From: Pseudomonas haemolytica
GTDB lineage: Bacteria; Pseudomonadota; Gammaproteobacteria; Pseudomonadales; Pseudomonadaceae
Assembly: GCF_009659625.1 (NCBI RefSeq)
Contig: NZ_VOIW01000003.1
Coordinates: 124,001 to 188,000 of the forward strand
Direction of reading: 5' to 3'
DNA length: 64,000 bases
Made by a program: the position numbers and the translations under genes. Shown in pieces: positions 1 through 10,077 of the stretch (position 1 is the stretch's first letter; the number at the start of each line of letters is the position of its first letter). Below the pieces are notes generated by a model. That model had not been told where the DNA came from and made no database searches. It saw only the letters and a list, made by a program, of their open reading frames with translations.

Positions 1-1850
1 TATTGGCTGCTGGTGATCGGCTTCAACGGTGAGCCGGCGTTGGAGATCTGCTGCACCGGGACGAACGCGGTGGAGTAGCTGACATACGGCGTTAGGCCGT
101 TGTCGAACTGGTACATCACCCCGCCCTGGTAGGTGAACTTGCGGTCTTCGGAGCCGGTGTTGCTGGCCTTGTTCACCTTGTCGCGAAAATCACTGTCGAC
201 CCAGTCCTGACGGCCGCCGAGCAGGAATAACCAGTGGTCATACTTGCTCTGGACCTGTGCATAAACCCCTTTCATCTGCTGTTCGAGCAAGGTGTTTTGC
301 ACAGCCACAGGGGTCAACGGATCTCGCAGGTACACGGGGTTATATGCATTGATGGTGCCGGCAGAGCCTGCGTCCCAATCCTGGTTAAATGAAGTGCGGT
401 CATAACTGGCGCCGAACAGCAGCGTAGTTTCCAGGTCGCCCAGCTGGAACTTACCCTCCAGCTGGTTATCCAGGGAGTAAACCATCGACTTGTTGTAGCG
501 GTCGTAGGCGGTCATGTTCAGTTGAGTACCAAAGCCGCGGTTATTCAGCGTGCCAGGCCATGTTTCATGGCGGTTGATGCGCGACTGCATATAGCGCGAA
601 TTCCGACGGAACTGCCAATCGTCGTTGAAGCTGTGGCTGAACTCGTAGCCGGTGCTCCAGGATTCACGTTCAAAGGTGTTCCAATCCGGGTTACCGAGCA
701 TGGTGTGTTTGGAAAGCTTGCCATTTGGATTTGTGAGCAACGTGCCAGCCGCCGGTAGGCCGAGTTCGAGGTTGGTGTGGTCCTTCTGGTAGTTGGCCAA
801 CAGCGTCAGCGTGTTGTAGTCGTCGAAATTCAGCGTCAGCGAAGGTGCGATGTAGAGGCGGTCGTCCGGGACGTGATCGGTCTGTGTATCGGACTTGCGG
901 CCGAGCATCACTACCCGCCCAAGGATGTTGCCGCTGTCATTGAGCGGGCCAGAGATATCCACACCCACCTGGCGTCGGTTATTTGAGCCGTAACCCAGCT
1001 GCACCTCACCTTGCGGCGTGGCAGTAGGGTGTTTGCTGACTAGGTTCACCAGGCCGCCTGGGGCGTTTTCACCGTAGAGCAGAGAAGACGGGCCACGGAA
1101 AACCTCGACCCGCTCCAGGCCGTAAGGCTCACTGGAGGTGTCATACCGATTACCTTGTAGGCGTAGGCCGTCTCTCAGTAGGCCGTAGCCGTAGTCCGTT
1201 GCGTTGAAACCGCGGATAAAAAACAGATCCCCCGCCAAACCATCGCCAGCTGCAAAAGGTGGCGCAAAAATACCTGGCACATAGCCCAGCACCTCAGTCA
1301 GGGTCTGGGATTTCTGGTCTTTGATACGCTGACCCGTAACGACCGATACCGAGCGCGGCGTTTCCGACAAAGGTGTACTGGTCTTGGTGCCGATGCGGCT
1401 GTTTTGCGCCTTGTAGCCCACGTCACCGGCGATCTCCTGGTTGAAACCCTCCTGTTGATAAGTGCTTACCGTGGTGGTCGCAAGCGTAAGTTGGCCAGCG
1501 GGCGCGGCCTGCAGGACATAGCTACCGGGCATCTGGGCTACCGCCTGCAGCCCCGAATCTTGCAGCAGCAGCGCAAAACCTTGGTCCACCGAATAATCAC
1601 CTTGCAGCCCTGGCGTGTTCAGGCGCGTGGTTTGCTGGGGTGAAAAAGACAGAATCACATTCGCCCTAGCGGCGAATTGGCTCAAGGCATTGTCCAGCGG
1701 GCCGGCTGCGATGGCGTAGTGTTGCACCGTGCTGGCGGCCATGGCGCCGGTTGACAGCAAAACACCGGCCAAGGCCGCGCTACTGAGCAGCAGGCTGCCG
1801 GTCAAACCGTGGGAGGAAAGTCGCTGGCGGAACTTGGTAGGGAGGCGCAT
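1..1850 (-). CDS. TonB-dependent siderophore receptor with signalling domain (3' end cut by window)
   Basis: Outer-membrane receptor importing a ferric siderophore with TonB energy. The reading frame is open from the ATG at 1850 to the window edge (about 616 residues; the last barrel strands are missing). Seen: a signal peptide ending near AMA, then a secretin/TonB short N-terminal (STN) domain (QHYAIAAGPLDNALSQFA onward), a TonB box region, a plug domain (SETPRSVSVVTGQRIKD, VEVFRGPSSLLYGENAPGG) and beta-barrel strands. The STN domain marks transducing receptors that signal to a FecR protein; the FecI/FecR pair lies directly upstream, 92 bp away. The plug resembles FhuE/FoxA/FpvA types, but the siderophore cannot be assigned from sequence alone. 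Confidence 0.93.
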   Translation of the reverse strand, partial: MRLPTKFRQRLSSHGLTGSLLLSSAALAGVLLSTGAMAASTVQHYAIAAGPLDNALSQFAARANVILSFSPQQTTRLNTPGLQGDYSVDQGFALLLQDSGLQAVAQMPGSYVLQAAPAGQLTLATTTVSTYQQEGFNQEIAGDVGYKAQNSRIGTKTSTPLSETPRSVSVVTGQRIKDQKSQTLTEVLGYVPGIFAPPFAAGDGLAGDLFFIRGFNATDYGYGLLRDGLRLQGNRYDTSSEPYGLERVEVFRGPSSLLYGENAPGGLVNLVSKHPTATPQGEVQLGYGSNNRRQVGVDISGPLNDSGNILGRVVMLGRKSDTQTDHVPDDRLYIAPSLTLNFDDYNTLTLLANYQKDHTNLELGLPAAGTLLTNPNGKLSKHTMLGNPDWNTFERESWSTGYEFSHSFNDDWQFRRNSRYMQSRINRHETWPGTLNNRGFGTQLNMTAYDRYNKSMVYSLDNQLEGKFQLGDLETTLLFGASYDRTSFNQDWDAGSAGTINAYNPVYLRDPLTPVAVQNTLLEQQMKGVYAQVQSKYDHWLFLLGGRQDWVDSDFRDKVNKASNTGSEDRKFTYQGGVMYQFDNGLTPYVSYSTAFVPVQQISNAGSPLKPITSSQ

Positions 1851-1910
1851 AGGTGGGTAAGCCCTGAAGGTTGCGTCGTGATTACCTGTAGGGCCGCGCC
1901 AGGTAAGAAA

Positions 1911-1940
1911 AAGATAACCCCTGTGTGGGATATTTTTCCC
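1911..1940 (-). promoter_or_regulatory. Candidate ECF-sigma promoter for the receptor gene
   Basis: On the minus strand a GGAAAA element (1939-1934) is followed after 17 nt by TATCTT (1916-1911). FecI-group sigma factors use a GGAAA-type -35, so this is a plausible target of the neighbouring sigma factor. It overlaps the end of the anti-sigma gene. Pattern match only. Confidence 0.3.
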
Positions 1941-1942
1941 GA

Positions 1943-2887
1943 TCAGCCGATGTGCTTCACCGACACCCAATAGCGGGTGAAATACTTCACCCCAATCGGC
2001 AGGGTCGCTTGCAGATTGGCCAGCACTGCATCGGTAGAGTCCAGGCGGAACGTACCGGAAACCCGCAAACGTGCCGACGCCAGATCGCATTGCAGGACGC
2101 CCGGACGATACCGCGCAAGCTCGTCGATCACGTTCCCGAGTCGAGCATCCAATACGATCAACTGGCCATCGACCCAGGCAGCCTGGGATCCACTATATGC
2201 ACTTTTATCGCTCACATTTTGGCGATCAAAGTCAGCGCTTTCACCTGCTTCGAGCAAGCGGACGTGGTTGGGCTGGTCAGCGGGCGACACGCTCACCCGG
2301 TCCTCCAGAACTCCGACACGCGTGGAACTCGACAGCTGGCGCACGGTGAATCGAGTACCCAATGCCTGGATGCGGCCTTGACGTGTTTCGACATAAAAGG
2401 GCGTTTGCACACCTAATTTGCCGGTGCGGATAAGTACTTCACCTTCGCGCAGATGGATCAAACGCTGGCTTGCGTCGAATACCACATCAATCGCCGTGCC
2501 GGTGTTGAGATCAAGTTGCGTGCCATCAGCCAACTCGATACGTCGGTGTTCACCCACGCAAGTCCGGTAGTCAGCCCAGACATTGCCCAGGGACGTGTGC
2601 TGCTGAACATTCCAGCCCAAGTACCCGGTACCGCCCAGCACCAGCATCCACTTCAGCACCTGGCGACGTTGCTGCGTGGTTGATAAGGCGCGGCGGGTTA
2701 AATCCTGGGGCAGCGCGCCAAGGCTGCGTTGCAATTGTTCCATCTGGTTCCACGCAGCCTGATGTGACGGATCGGCGTTCAGCCATTGTTGCCAGGCCAG
2801 GCGTTCTACGGGCGTAGGCAGTTGGGCTTGAAACTGCACATACCAACTGGCGGCGGCCTCGAAGGTCTGGCGATCGGGAATCGCCAT
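1943..2887 (-). CDS. FecR-type anti-sigma factor / signal transducer
   Basis: Inner-membrane regulator relaying occupancy of the receptor to the ECF sigma factor. 314 residues. Seen: an N-terminal cytoplasmic domain of the DUF4880 type (AASWYVQFQAQLPTPVERLAWQQWL), one membrane segment around residues 75-95 (VLKWMLVLGGTGYLGW), then a periplasmic FecR domain (YRTCVGEHRRIELADGTQLDLNTGT). The ATG at 2887 is chosen over an upstream in-frame start at 2914 because it overlaps the stop of the sigma gene as TAATG, implying translational coupling. The C-terminal region would contact the STN domain of the receptor encoded next. Confidence 0.92.
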   Translation of the reverse strand: MAIPDRQTFEAAASWYVQFQAQLPTPVERLAWQQWLNADPSHQAAWNQMEQLQRSLGALPQDLTRRALSTTQQRRQVLKWMLVLGGTGYLGWNVQQHTSLGNVWADYRTCVGEHRRIELADGTQLDLNTGTAIDVVFDASQRLIHLREGEVLIRTGKLGVQTPFYVETRQGRIQALGTRFTVRQLSSSTRVGVLEDRVSVSPADQPNHVRLLEAGESADFDRQNVSDKSAYSGSQAAWVDGQLIVLDARLGNVIDELARYRPGVLQCDLASARLRVSGTFRLDSTDAVLANLQATLPIGVKYFTRYWVSVKHIG

Positions 2888-3393
2888 TACCGGCTGGCCA
2901 TGATCAGCGAACATTCCGTCAAGGCACGGATCATGTGCTTCTTCACAGTGGTCAGCGATACCTGCAACCGATCCGCGATCTGTTGATAAGTCAGCCCCTC
3001 GATCTGCGACAACATGAAGATCCGCCGCGCACGTTCGCCGAGTGAAGACAGGGCTTTATCCACAGCCACCAGGGTCTCAATGATGATGGCCTTGTCTTCT
3101 TCGCTGATGGTGGTGGCTTCAGCCCGTTCAGCCAGCGTTTGTCTGTAGGCCTGTTCGATCGAGTGCCGACGATAGCGGTCAATCACCAGGCCCCTGGCGA
3201 TGGTCGCCAAATAGTCTCGTGGTTCAACGATTTGCGCCGCATGCCGCCCGCCCAAGATCCGCACGAACGTATCGTGCGCCACATCGGCCGCATCGCAGGC
3301 GTTATGCAACTTGCCTTTGAGCCACCCGTGCAACCAGGAATGGTGTTGCTCATAGATGTGCTGGACGGCGACGGTGTGTGAAGGAGGGGACAT
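2887..3393 (-). CDS. FecI-family ECF RNA polymerase sigma factor
   Basis: Extracytoplasmic-function sigma factor expected to transcribe the adjacent receptor gene. 168 residues, usual length for the family. Region 2 is seen as DAADVAHDTFVRIL and the region 4 helix-turn-helix as LTYQQIADRLQVSLTTVKKHM. It is first in a sigma/anti-sigma/receptor order, and a Fur-box-like palindrome lies about 20-40 bp upstream of its start, so repression by Fur when iron is sufficient is likely. The regulon beyond the adjacent receptor cannot be told from sequence. Confidence 0.93.
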   Translation of the reverse strand: MSPPSHTVAVQHIYEQHHSWLHGWLKGKLHNACDAADVAHDTFVRILGGRHAAQIVEPRDYLATIARGLVIDRYRRHSIEQAYRQTLAERAEATTISEEDKAIIIETLVAVDKALSSLGERARRIFMLSQIEGLTYQQIADRLQVSLTTVKKHMIRALTECSLIMASR

Positions 3394-3411
3394 AGGAATG
3401 ACAAGTCAAGT

Positions 3412-3432
3412 TAATGATAATCGCTATTATTA
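3412..3432. promoter_or_regulatory. Fur box
   Basis: AATGATAATCGCTATTATT is an interrupted palindrome close to the 19-bp Fur consensus (repeats of GATAAT). It lies just upstream of the ECF sigma gene, which is iron-related, so the context supports Fur control of the sigma/anti-sigma pair. Confidence 0.75.
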
Positions 3433-3539
3433 ACCGACCTGCTGTATCCGACAATAGATCTCTACTTTTGTGCGCTTACCCACGAATTAGAGGATTTGGT
3501 TAGCCTCGGCGTGAGCGAAATACACACCTTTTCAACCAT

Positions 3540-3835
3540 TTCTGTGGATTAAGCCCTGTGAATAACCGCGCCTGTGCCCAGTTGATAACAGGGCCTGAAA
3601 CCTGCGCAAAAACCCCTCTGTGGATAACCACCTGTTTAATCCACAGGCTTAAAGCACTTATCCAAGGGCCTCATTGGCACATGACCACAGACTTTTGAAT
3701 CTCTGTACACAGCGTAAATAAAGGCCTACAGGAATCTATCCACAGAAAGGTGGCTCAGTATAAATAAACATAAAAACAAAGATTTAATAAATTTCTCTCT
3801 TTTAATTTCTATTGTCCGTGATTCATCCACAGCTG
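3540..3835. other. DnaA-box cluster with AT-rich tract (origin-like region upstream of mnmG)
   Basis: Within the 560-bp gene-free stretch between the ECF sigma gene and mnmG. One perfect DnaA box (TTATCCACA, minus orientation, 3619-3627), one TTATTCACA (3557-3565) and four single-mismatch boxes (3543-3551, 3637-3645, 3736-3744, 3823-3831). Between the last two boxes, about 3757-3813 is almost pure A/T and includes GATTTAATAAATTT, resembling an unwinding element. The established Pseudomonas origin lies at rpmH-dnaA, outside this window; the mnmG-proximal position resembles E. coli oriC. Whether this region initiates replication, titrates DnaA or regulates mnmG is inference. Confidence 0.6.
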
Positions 3836-3855
3836 GTTAAATTTTGTGCAAAGGG

Positions 3856-3884
3856 TTCTTTAGGAAGGGCTAAGTCCCTATACT
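3856..3884 (+). promoter_or_regulatory. Candidate sigma-70 promoter of mnmG
   Basis: A TATACT hexamer at 3879-3884, preceded at 17 nt by a weak TTCTTT (3856-3861), lies about 70 bp upstream of the mnmG start. A short palindrome (AGGG-CTAAGT-CCCT) sits just before the -10. Confidence 0.35.
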
Positions 3885-3956
3885 TGCCGCCAAAGCTCTA
3901 AAACTCTTTCAACAAACAATTCCTGATTACCTACATAAGCAGGCACGAGGTGCGTG

Positions 3957-5849
3957 GTGGATTTCCCTTCCCGTTTTGAAGTGATCGTCATCGGCGGCGG
4001 TCATGCCGGTACCGAGGCAGCACTGGCGTCAGCGCGCATGGGCGTAAAAACCCTGTTGCTCACGCACAACGTGGAAACCCTCGGTGCCATGAGTTGCAAC
4101 CCCGCTATTGGCGGGATTGGCAAAAGCCATCTGGTCAAGGAAATCGACGCCCTTGGCGGCGTAATGGCAATGGCCACCGACAAAGGTGGTATTCAGTTCC
4201 GTGTGTTGAACAGCCGCAAAGGCCCGGCCGTACGCGCAACTCGAGCACAAGCAGACCGAATTCTGTACAAGGCTGCAGTGCGCGAAACCCTGGAGAACCA
4301 GCCGAACCTTTGGATATTCCAGCAAGCCGCTGATGACCTCATCGTCGAACAGGACCAGGTCCGCGGTGTTGTCACGCAAATGGGCCTGCGTTTCTTCGCA
4401 GAATCCGTGGTGTTGACCACCGGTACCTTCCTCGGCGGACTTATCCACATCGGCATGCAGAACTATTCCGGTGGCCGCGCCGGTGATCCACCGTCGATTG
4501 CCCTGGCAAAACGCCTGCGTGAATTGCCTCTACGCGTTGGTCGCCTGAAAACCGGGACCCCGCCACGTATTGACGGGCGTTCTGTGGATTTTTCGGTCAT
4601 GACCGAGCAAGCCGGCGATACGCCGATTCCAGTCATGTCTTTCATGGGTTCCAAGGAGCAGCACCCGAAACAGGTCAGCTGCTGGATTACCCACACCAAC
4701 GCCCGTACCCACGAAATCATTGCTGCGAACCTTGATCGTTCGCCGATGTATTCCGGTGTGATCGAAGGCATTGGCCCGCGTTATTGCCCGTCGATCGAAG
4801 ACAAGATCCACCGCTTTGCCGACAAGGAAAGCCACCAGGTCTTCATCGAGCCCGAAGGCTTGACCACGCACGAGCTGTACCCGAACGGGATCTCCACTTC
4901 CTTGCCGTTCGACGTGCAAATCCAGATCGTGCAGTCCATTCGCGGTATGGAAAATGCCCACATCGTGCGGCCCGGCTACGCCATCGAGTACGACTACTTC
5001 GATCCACGAGACTTGAAATACAGCCTGGAAACCAAAGTGATCGGCGGCTTGTTCTTTGCTGGCCAAATCAATGGCACCACCGGTTACGAAGAAGCCGGCG
5101 CCCAGGGTTTGCTGGCCGGGACCAATGCCGCATTGCGTGCACAAGGGAAAGACAGCTGGTGCCCGCGTCGCGATGAAGCGTACATCGGCGTTTTGGTTGA
5201 TGACCTGATTACCCTGGGGACCCAGGAACCGTACCGGATGTTCACGTCCCGGGCCGAATATCGCCTGATCCTGCGCGAAGACAACGCCGACCTGCGTCTG
5301 ACCGAAAAAGGTCGCGAACTGGGCCTGGTCGACGATGCGCGTTGGGAAGCCTTCTGCAAAAAACGCGAAAGCATCGATCTGGAAGAGCAACGGCTGAAAA
5401 GTACCTGGGTTCGCCCTGGCACCGAGCAGGGCGACGCGATTGCCGAAAAATTCGGCACGCCGCTGACTCACGAGTACAACCTGCTGAACCTGCTGTCTCG
5501 TCCGGAAATCGACTACGCTGGCCTGGTCTCGGTAACCGGCGGCGGCGCAGAAGATCCACAGGTCGCCGAGCAGGTCGAAATCAAGACCAAATATGCCGGT
5601 TATATTGACCGTCAGCAGGACGAAATCGCCCGTCTGCGCGCCAGTGAAAACACCAAGCTGCCTGTGGATATCGACTACACCGGGATTTCCGGATTGTCGA
5701 AAGAGATTCAAAGCAAGCTGGGGATAACTCGGCCGGAAACGCTCGGCCAAGCTTCACGTATCCCCGGCGTTACCCCGGCAGCCATTTCGCTGTTGATGAT
5801 TCATTTGAAAAAACGCGGCGCGGGCCGTCAGTTGGAGCAAAGCGCTTGA
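3957..5849 (+). CDS. mnmG: tRNA uridine-5-carboxymethylaminomethyl synthesis enzyme MnmG (GidA)
   Basis: FAD-dependent enzyme that with MnmE modifies the wobble uridine (cmnm5U34) of several tRNAs. 630 residues. Seen: the N-terminal FAD dinucleotide-binding motif ([17 protein letters not shown], residues 9-25), the conserved [21 protein letters not shown] stretch (residues about 46-66) and FTSRAEYRL. The GTG at 3957 is preferred over a GTG one codon earlier because family members begin MDFPxRF and the GAGG at 3947-3950 is then better spaced. The gene overlaps rsmG by 4 bp. mnmE, usually nearby on the other side, is not in the window; an iron-signalling cassette occupies the region left of mnmG instead. 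Confidence 0.97.
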   Translation: MDFPSRFEVIVIGGGHAGTEAALASARMGVKTLLLTHNVETLGAMSCNPAIGGIGKSHLVKEIDALGGVMAMATDKGGIQFRVLNSRKGPAVRATRAQADRILYKAAVRETLENQPNLWIFQQAADDLIVEQDQVRGVVTQMGLRFFAESVVLTTGTFLGGLIHIGMQNYSGGRAGDPPSIALAKRLRELPLRVGRLKTGTPPRIDGRSVDFSVMTEQAGDTPIPVMSFMGSKEQHPKQVSCWITHTNARTHEIIAANLDRSPMYSGVIEGIGPRYCPSIEDKIHRFADKESHQVFIEPEGLTTHELYPNGISTSLPFDVQIQIVQSIRGMENAHIVRPGYAIEYDYFDPRDLKYSLETKVIGGLFFAGQINGTTGYEEAGAQGLLAGTNAALRAQGKDSWCPRRDEAYIGVLVDDLITLGTQEPYRMFTSRAEYRLILREDNADLRLTEKGRELGLVDDARWEAFCKKRESIDLEEQRLKSTWVRPGTEQGDAIAEKFGTPLTHEYNLLNLLSRPEIDYAGLVSVTGGGAEDPQVAEQVEIKTKYAGYIDRQQDEIARLRASENTKLPVDIDYTGISGLSKEIQSKLGITRPETLGQASRIPGVTPAAISLLMIHLKKRGAGRQLEQSA

Positions 5850-6490
5850 GTTCGTTGGTCACCTCGCAACACGCCGAAGAGTTATCCACAGGAGCGCGCC
5901 AACTGGGCGTGGCCCTGACCGAAGCCCAGCATGAGCTACTGCTGGGCTATCTGGCCCTGTTGATCAAATGGAACAAGGCTTACAACCTTACCGCCGTGCG
6001 TGATCCGGACGAGATGGTGTCGCGGCATTTGCTCGACAGCCTCAGCGTGATGCCGTTTATCGAAAACGGTCGCTGGCTCGACGTAGGCAGTGGCGGCGGG
6101 ATGCCTGGCATCCCACTGGCGATCCTGTTTCCCGAGTCTCAAGTGACGTGCCTGGACAGCAACGGCAAGAAGACCCGCTTCCTGACCCAGGTCAAACTTG
6201 AACTCAAGCTGGACAACCTGCAAGTTATCCACAGTCGCGTCGAAGCCTTCACGCCTGAGCAGCCTTTCAACGGCATTGTGTCCCGGGCGTTCAGCAGCAT
6301 GGAGAACTTCAGCAACTGGACCCGCCATCTAGGCGACCGTGACACCCGCTGGCTGGCAATGAAGGGCGTCCATCCAAGCGACGAGCTGTTAGCATTGCCG
6401 GCAGACTTCCACCTCGATAGCGAACACGCCTTGGCCGTACCCGGTTGCCAAGGCCAACGCCATCTGCTGATACTGCGCCGCACGGCATGA
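5846..6490 (+). CDS. rsmG: 16S rRNA (guanine527-N7)-methyltransferase RsmG (GidB)
   Basis: SAM-dependent methyltransferase acting on G527 of 16S rRNA; loss confers low-level streptomycin resistance in other bacteria. 214 residues. The SAM-binding loop is seen as [16 protein letters not shown] and the family core as [25 protein letters not shown]. It starts at a TTG overlapping the mnmG stop (TTGA), so translation is coupled. Two perfect DnaA boxes lie within the coding sequence (5882-5890, 6225-6233). Confidence 0.95.
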   Translation: MSSLVTSQHAEELSTGARQLGVALTEAQHELLLGYLALLIKWNKAYNLTAVRDPDEMVSRHLLDSLSVMPFIENGRWLDVGSGGGMPGIPLAILFPESQVTCLDSNGKKTRFLTQVKLELKLDNLQVIHSRVEAFTPEQPFNGIVSRAFSSMENFSNWTRHLGDRDTRWLAMKGVHPSDELLALPADFHLDSEHALAVPGCQGQRHLLILRRTA

Positions 6491-6508
6491 TTGGGAACAC
6501 AAGCAAGA

Positions 6509-7306
6509 ATGGCTAAGGTATTCGCGATAGCGAACCAGAAAGGTGGCGTGGGTAAAACCACCACCTGTATCAACCTCGCAGCATCCCTGGTCGCCACCAA
6601 GCGTCGGGTGCTGTTGATCGATCTCGATCCACAGGGCAACGCCACCATGGGTAGCGGTGTGGATAAACACGGCTTGGAAAACTCGGTCTACGATTTGCTG
6701 ATTGGTGAATGTGACCTGGCCCAGGCCATGCACTATTCCGAGCACGGCGGTTACCAACTGCTGCCGGCCAACCGCGATTTGACCGCGGCGGAAGTGGTGC
6801 TGCTGGAAATGCAGATGAAAGAAAGCCGTCTGCGCAGCGCCCTGGCACCTATTCGTGAGAATTACGACTACATTTTGATCGACTGCCCACCGTCGCTGTC
6901 GATGCTCACGCTTAACGCGCTGGTTGCTGCCGATGGGGTGATTATTCCCATGCAGTGCGAGTACTTCGCCCTTGAAGGCTTGAGCGACCTTGTGGATAAC
7001 ATCAAGCGTATCGCCGAGTTGCTCAACCCGAACCTCAAAGTCGAAGGCTTGCTGCGGACCATGTATGACCCGCGCCTGAGCCTGATGAACGACGTGTCGG
7101 CGCAGCTCAAGGAACACTTTGGCGACCAGTTGTACGACACCGTGATTCCCCGCAACATCCGCCTGGCCGAAGCGCCAAGCTATGGCATGCCGGCGTTGGC
7201 GTACGACAAATCTTCGCGTGGTGCCATTGCCTACCTGGCATTGGCCGGCGAGATGGTTCGCCGTCAACGCCGCAATTCACGCACCGCTGCAGCCCAGCCA
7301 ACTTAA
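6509..7306 (+). CDS. parA: Chromosome-partitioning ATPase ParA (Soj)
   Basis: Deviant-Walker ATPase that segregates the origin region with ParB and parS. 265 residues. Seen: KGGVGKTT (residues 11-18), DLDPQGNAT, and DCPPSL as Walker B. The start is taken at the ATG at 6509, giving MAKVFAIANQKGG as in other Pseudomonas ParA proteins; a TTG six codons upstream directly follows the rsmG stop. Two perfect DnaA boxes lie inside the gene (6658-6666, 6991-6999). parB follows after 9 bp. Confidence 0.96.
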   Translation: MAKVFAIANQKGGVGKTTTCINLAASLVATKRRVLLIDLDPQGNATMGSGVDKHGLENSVYDLLIGECDLAQAMHYSEHGGYQLLPANRDLTAAEVVLLEMQMKESRLRSALAPIRENYDYILIDCPPSLSMLTLNALVAADGVIIPMQCEYFALEGLSDLVDNIKRIAELLNPNLKVEGLLRTMYDPRLSLMNDVSAQLKEHFGDQLYDTVIPRNIRLAEAPSYGMPALAYDKSSRGAIAYLALAGEMVRRQRRNSRTAAAQPT

Positions 7307-7315
7307 GGAATCCCC

Positions 7316-8188
7316 ATGGCCGTCAAGAAACGAGGTCTCGGACGTGGACTGGATGCACTGCTGAGTGGTCCGACCGTCACATCGCTTGAAGAACAAGCGG
7401 TGCAGGCCGACGAGCGCGAGCTGCAGCACTTGCCCCTGGACTTGATCCAGCGCGGCAAATACCAGCCACGCCGGGATATGGATCCCCAGGCGCTGGAAGA
7501 ACTGGCCAACTCGATCAAGGCCCAGGGTGTGATGCAGCCCATCGTGGTGCGCCCGATTGGCGGTGGCCGCTTTGAGATCATCGCCGGTGAGCGTCGCTGG
7601 CGCGCCAGCCAACAGGCTGGCAAGGAAACCATCCCGGCGATGGTGCGTGATGTGCCGGATGAAACTGCCATCGCTATGGCGCTGATCGAGAACATCCAGC
7701 GTGAGGACCTCAACCCGATCGAAGAAGCGATCGCGTTGCAGCGTTTGCAGCAGGAATTTCAGCTGACCCAGCAACAAGTGGCCGAGGCGGTGGGTAAATC
7801 CCGCGTCACCGTGTCCAACTTGCTGCGCCTGATCGCGCTGCCCGAAGTCATCAAGACCATGCTGTCCCACGGCGACCTGGAAATGGGCCACGCCCGTGCT
7901 TTGCTCGGTTTGCCGGAAAATCAACAGGTTGAAGGGGCGCGACACGTTGTCGCACGAGGTCTTACTGTGCGTCAGACCGAGGCGCTGGTTCGCCAGTGGC
8001 TCAGCGGCAAACCTGCACCGGTCGAAACGGCCAAACCTGATCCGGATATCGCACGACTTGAGCAGCGCCTGGCCGAGCGCCTGGGCTCTGCGGTGCAAAT
8101 TCGCCACGGCAAGAAGGGCAAAGGGCAATTGGTCATCGGATATAACTCTCTCGATGAGCTTCAGGGCGTCCTTGCCCACATCCGCTGA
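7316..8188 (+). CDS. parB: Chromosome-partitioning protein ParB (Spo0J)
   Basis: CTP-dependent DNA-sliding clamp that loads at parS. 290 residues. Seen: an N-terminal ParA-interacting tail (KKRGLGRGLDALL), the ParB/Srx domain with the CTP-binding GERRWRA motif, the ENIQREDLNPIEEA box, a helix-turn-helix (LTQQQVAEAVGKSRVTVSNLLRL) that reads parS, and a C-terminal dimerisation domain. A Shine-Dalgarno AAGGA precedes the ATG. A parS-like site occurs about 33 kb away, inside folE2. Confidence 0.96.
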   Translation: MAVKKRGLGRGLDALLSGPTVTSLEEQAVQADERELQHLPLDLIQRGKYQPRRDMDPQALEELANSIKAQGVMQPIVVRPIGGGRFEIIAGERRWRASQQAGKETIPAMVRDVPDETAIAMALIENIQREDLNPIEEAIALQRLQQEFQLTQQQVAEAVGKSRVTVSNLLRLIALPEVIKTMLSHGDLEMGHARALLGLPENQQVEGARHVVARGLTVRQTEALVRQWLSGKPAPVETAKPDPDIARLEQRLAERLGSAVQIRHGKKGKGQLVIGYNSLDELQGVLAHIR

Positions 8189-8233
8189 AACATTTACTCA
8201 TGTAGCGTGTGATCGGAAATCACTACCCGACAG

Positions 8234-8262
8234 TTGAATAGGGGCAGAACCGCCCCTATACT
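8234..8262 (+). promoter_or_regulatory. Sigma-70 promoter of the atp operon with palindromic spacer
   Basis: TTGAAT (8234-8239) and TATACT (8257-8262) are separated by exactly 17 nt. The spacer and its edges form an 8-bp inverted repeat, ATAGGGGC-AGAACC-GCCCCTAT (8238-8259). It lies 75 bp upstream of atpI, in the parB-atpI gap. The hairpin could also act on parB transcripts, but no T-run follows. Confidence 0.65.
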
Positions 8263-8336
8263 CTGCGCGCATTTTGTCGGCACAAATTATGCCAAGTTAT
8301 TGATTTCCGGCAGCCGACCATTGAGGAGCAAGAGTG

Positions 8337-9630
<1,294 letters not shown>

Positions 9631-9654
9631 GGCCAGTCTCGACTAGTCTGATGT

Positions 9655-9676
9655 CCTTCCCGGTCAAACGGGAAGG
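9655..9676 (+). other. Intercistronic hairpin atpB-atpE
   Basis: CCTTCCCG (9655-9662) and CGGGAAGG (9669-9676) form an 8-bp stem with a 6-nt loop. No T-run follows, so it is more likely an mRNA processing or stability element than a terminator. It lies upstream of atpE, the most highly translated cistron of such operons. Confidence 0.6.
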
Positions 9677-9748
9677 TGGCCCACCAGGGCTATGAAACGA
9701 TTTGTTTTACCGCTTTAAAATCTAAAAAACCTAAACCATACGACGTAA

Positions 9749-10020
<272 letters not shown>

Positions 10021-10021
<1 letters not shown>

Positions 10022-10042
10022 TCACTCGAATTTTCGAGTGAT
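10021..10042 (+). other. Intercistronic hairpin atpE-atpF
   Basis: ATCACTCGAA (10021-10030) and TTCGAGTGAT (10033-10042) form a perfect 10-bp stem starting on the last base of the atpE stop codon. No T-run follows. It could protect the atpE message 3' end or attenuate readthrough. Confidence 0.6.
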
Positions 10043-10077
10043 TGGGGTGATGGACAACGAATGAGCGAGGTGTTGGC

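Noticed and set aside
2071..2846. Several overlapping open frames across the FecR-type gene on both strands
   Set aside because: They are out-of-frame shadows of the FecR gene, which has domain evidence, start-stop coupling and the expected neighbours.
3657..3665. Another possible DnaA box (TTATCCAAG)
   Set aside because: Two mismatches at the conserved 3' end of the motif; not counted.
3954..3956. GTG as the mnmG start
   Set aside because: It would leave only three bases to the Shine-Dalgarno sequence and adds a residue absent from relatives; the next GTG is used.
4530..5750. 406-codon open frame antisense to mnmG
   Set aside because: Composition follows the complement of mnmG codons, no recognisable domain, and no ribosome-binding site of note.
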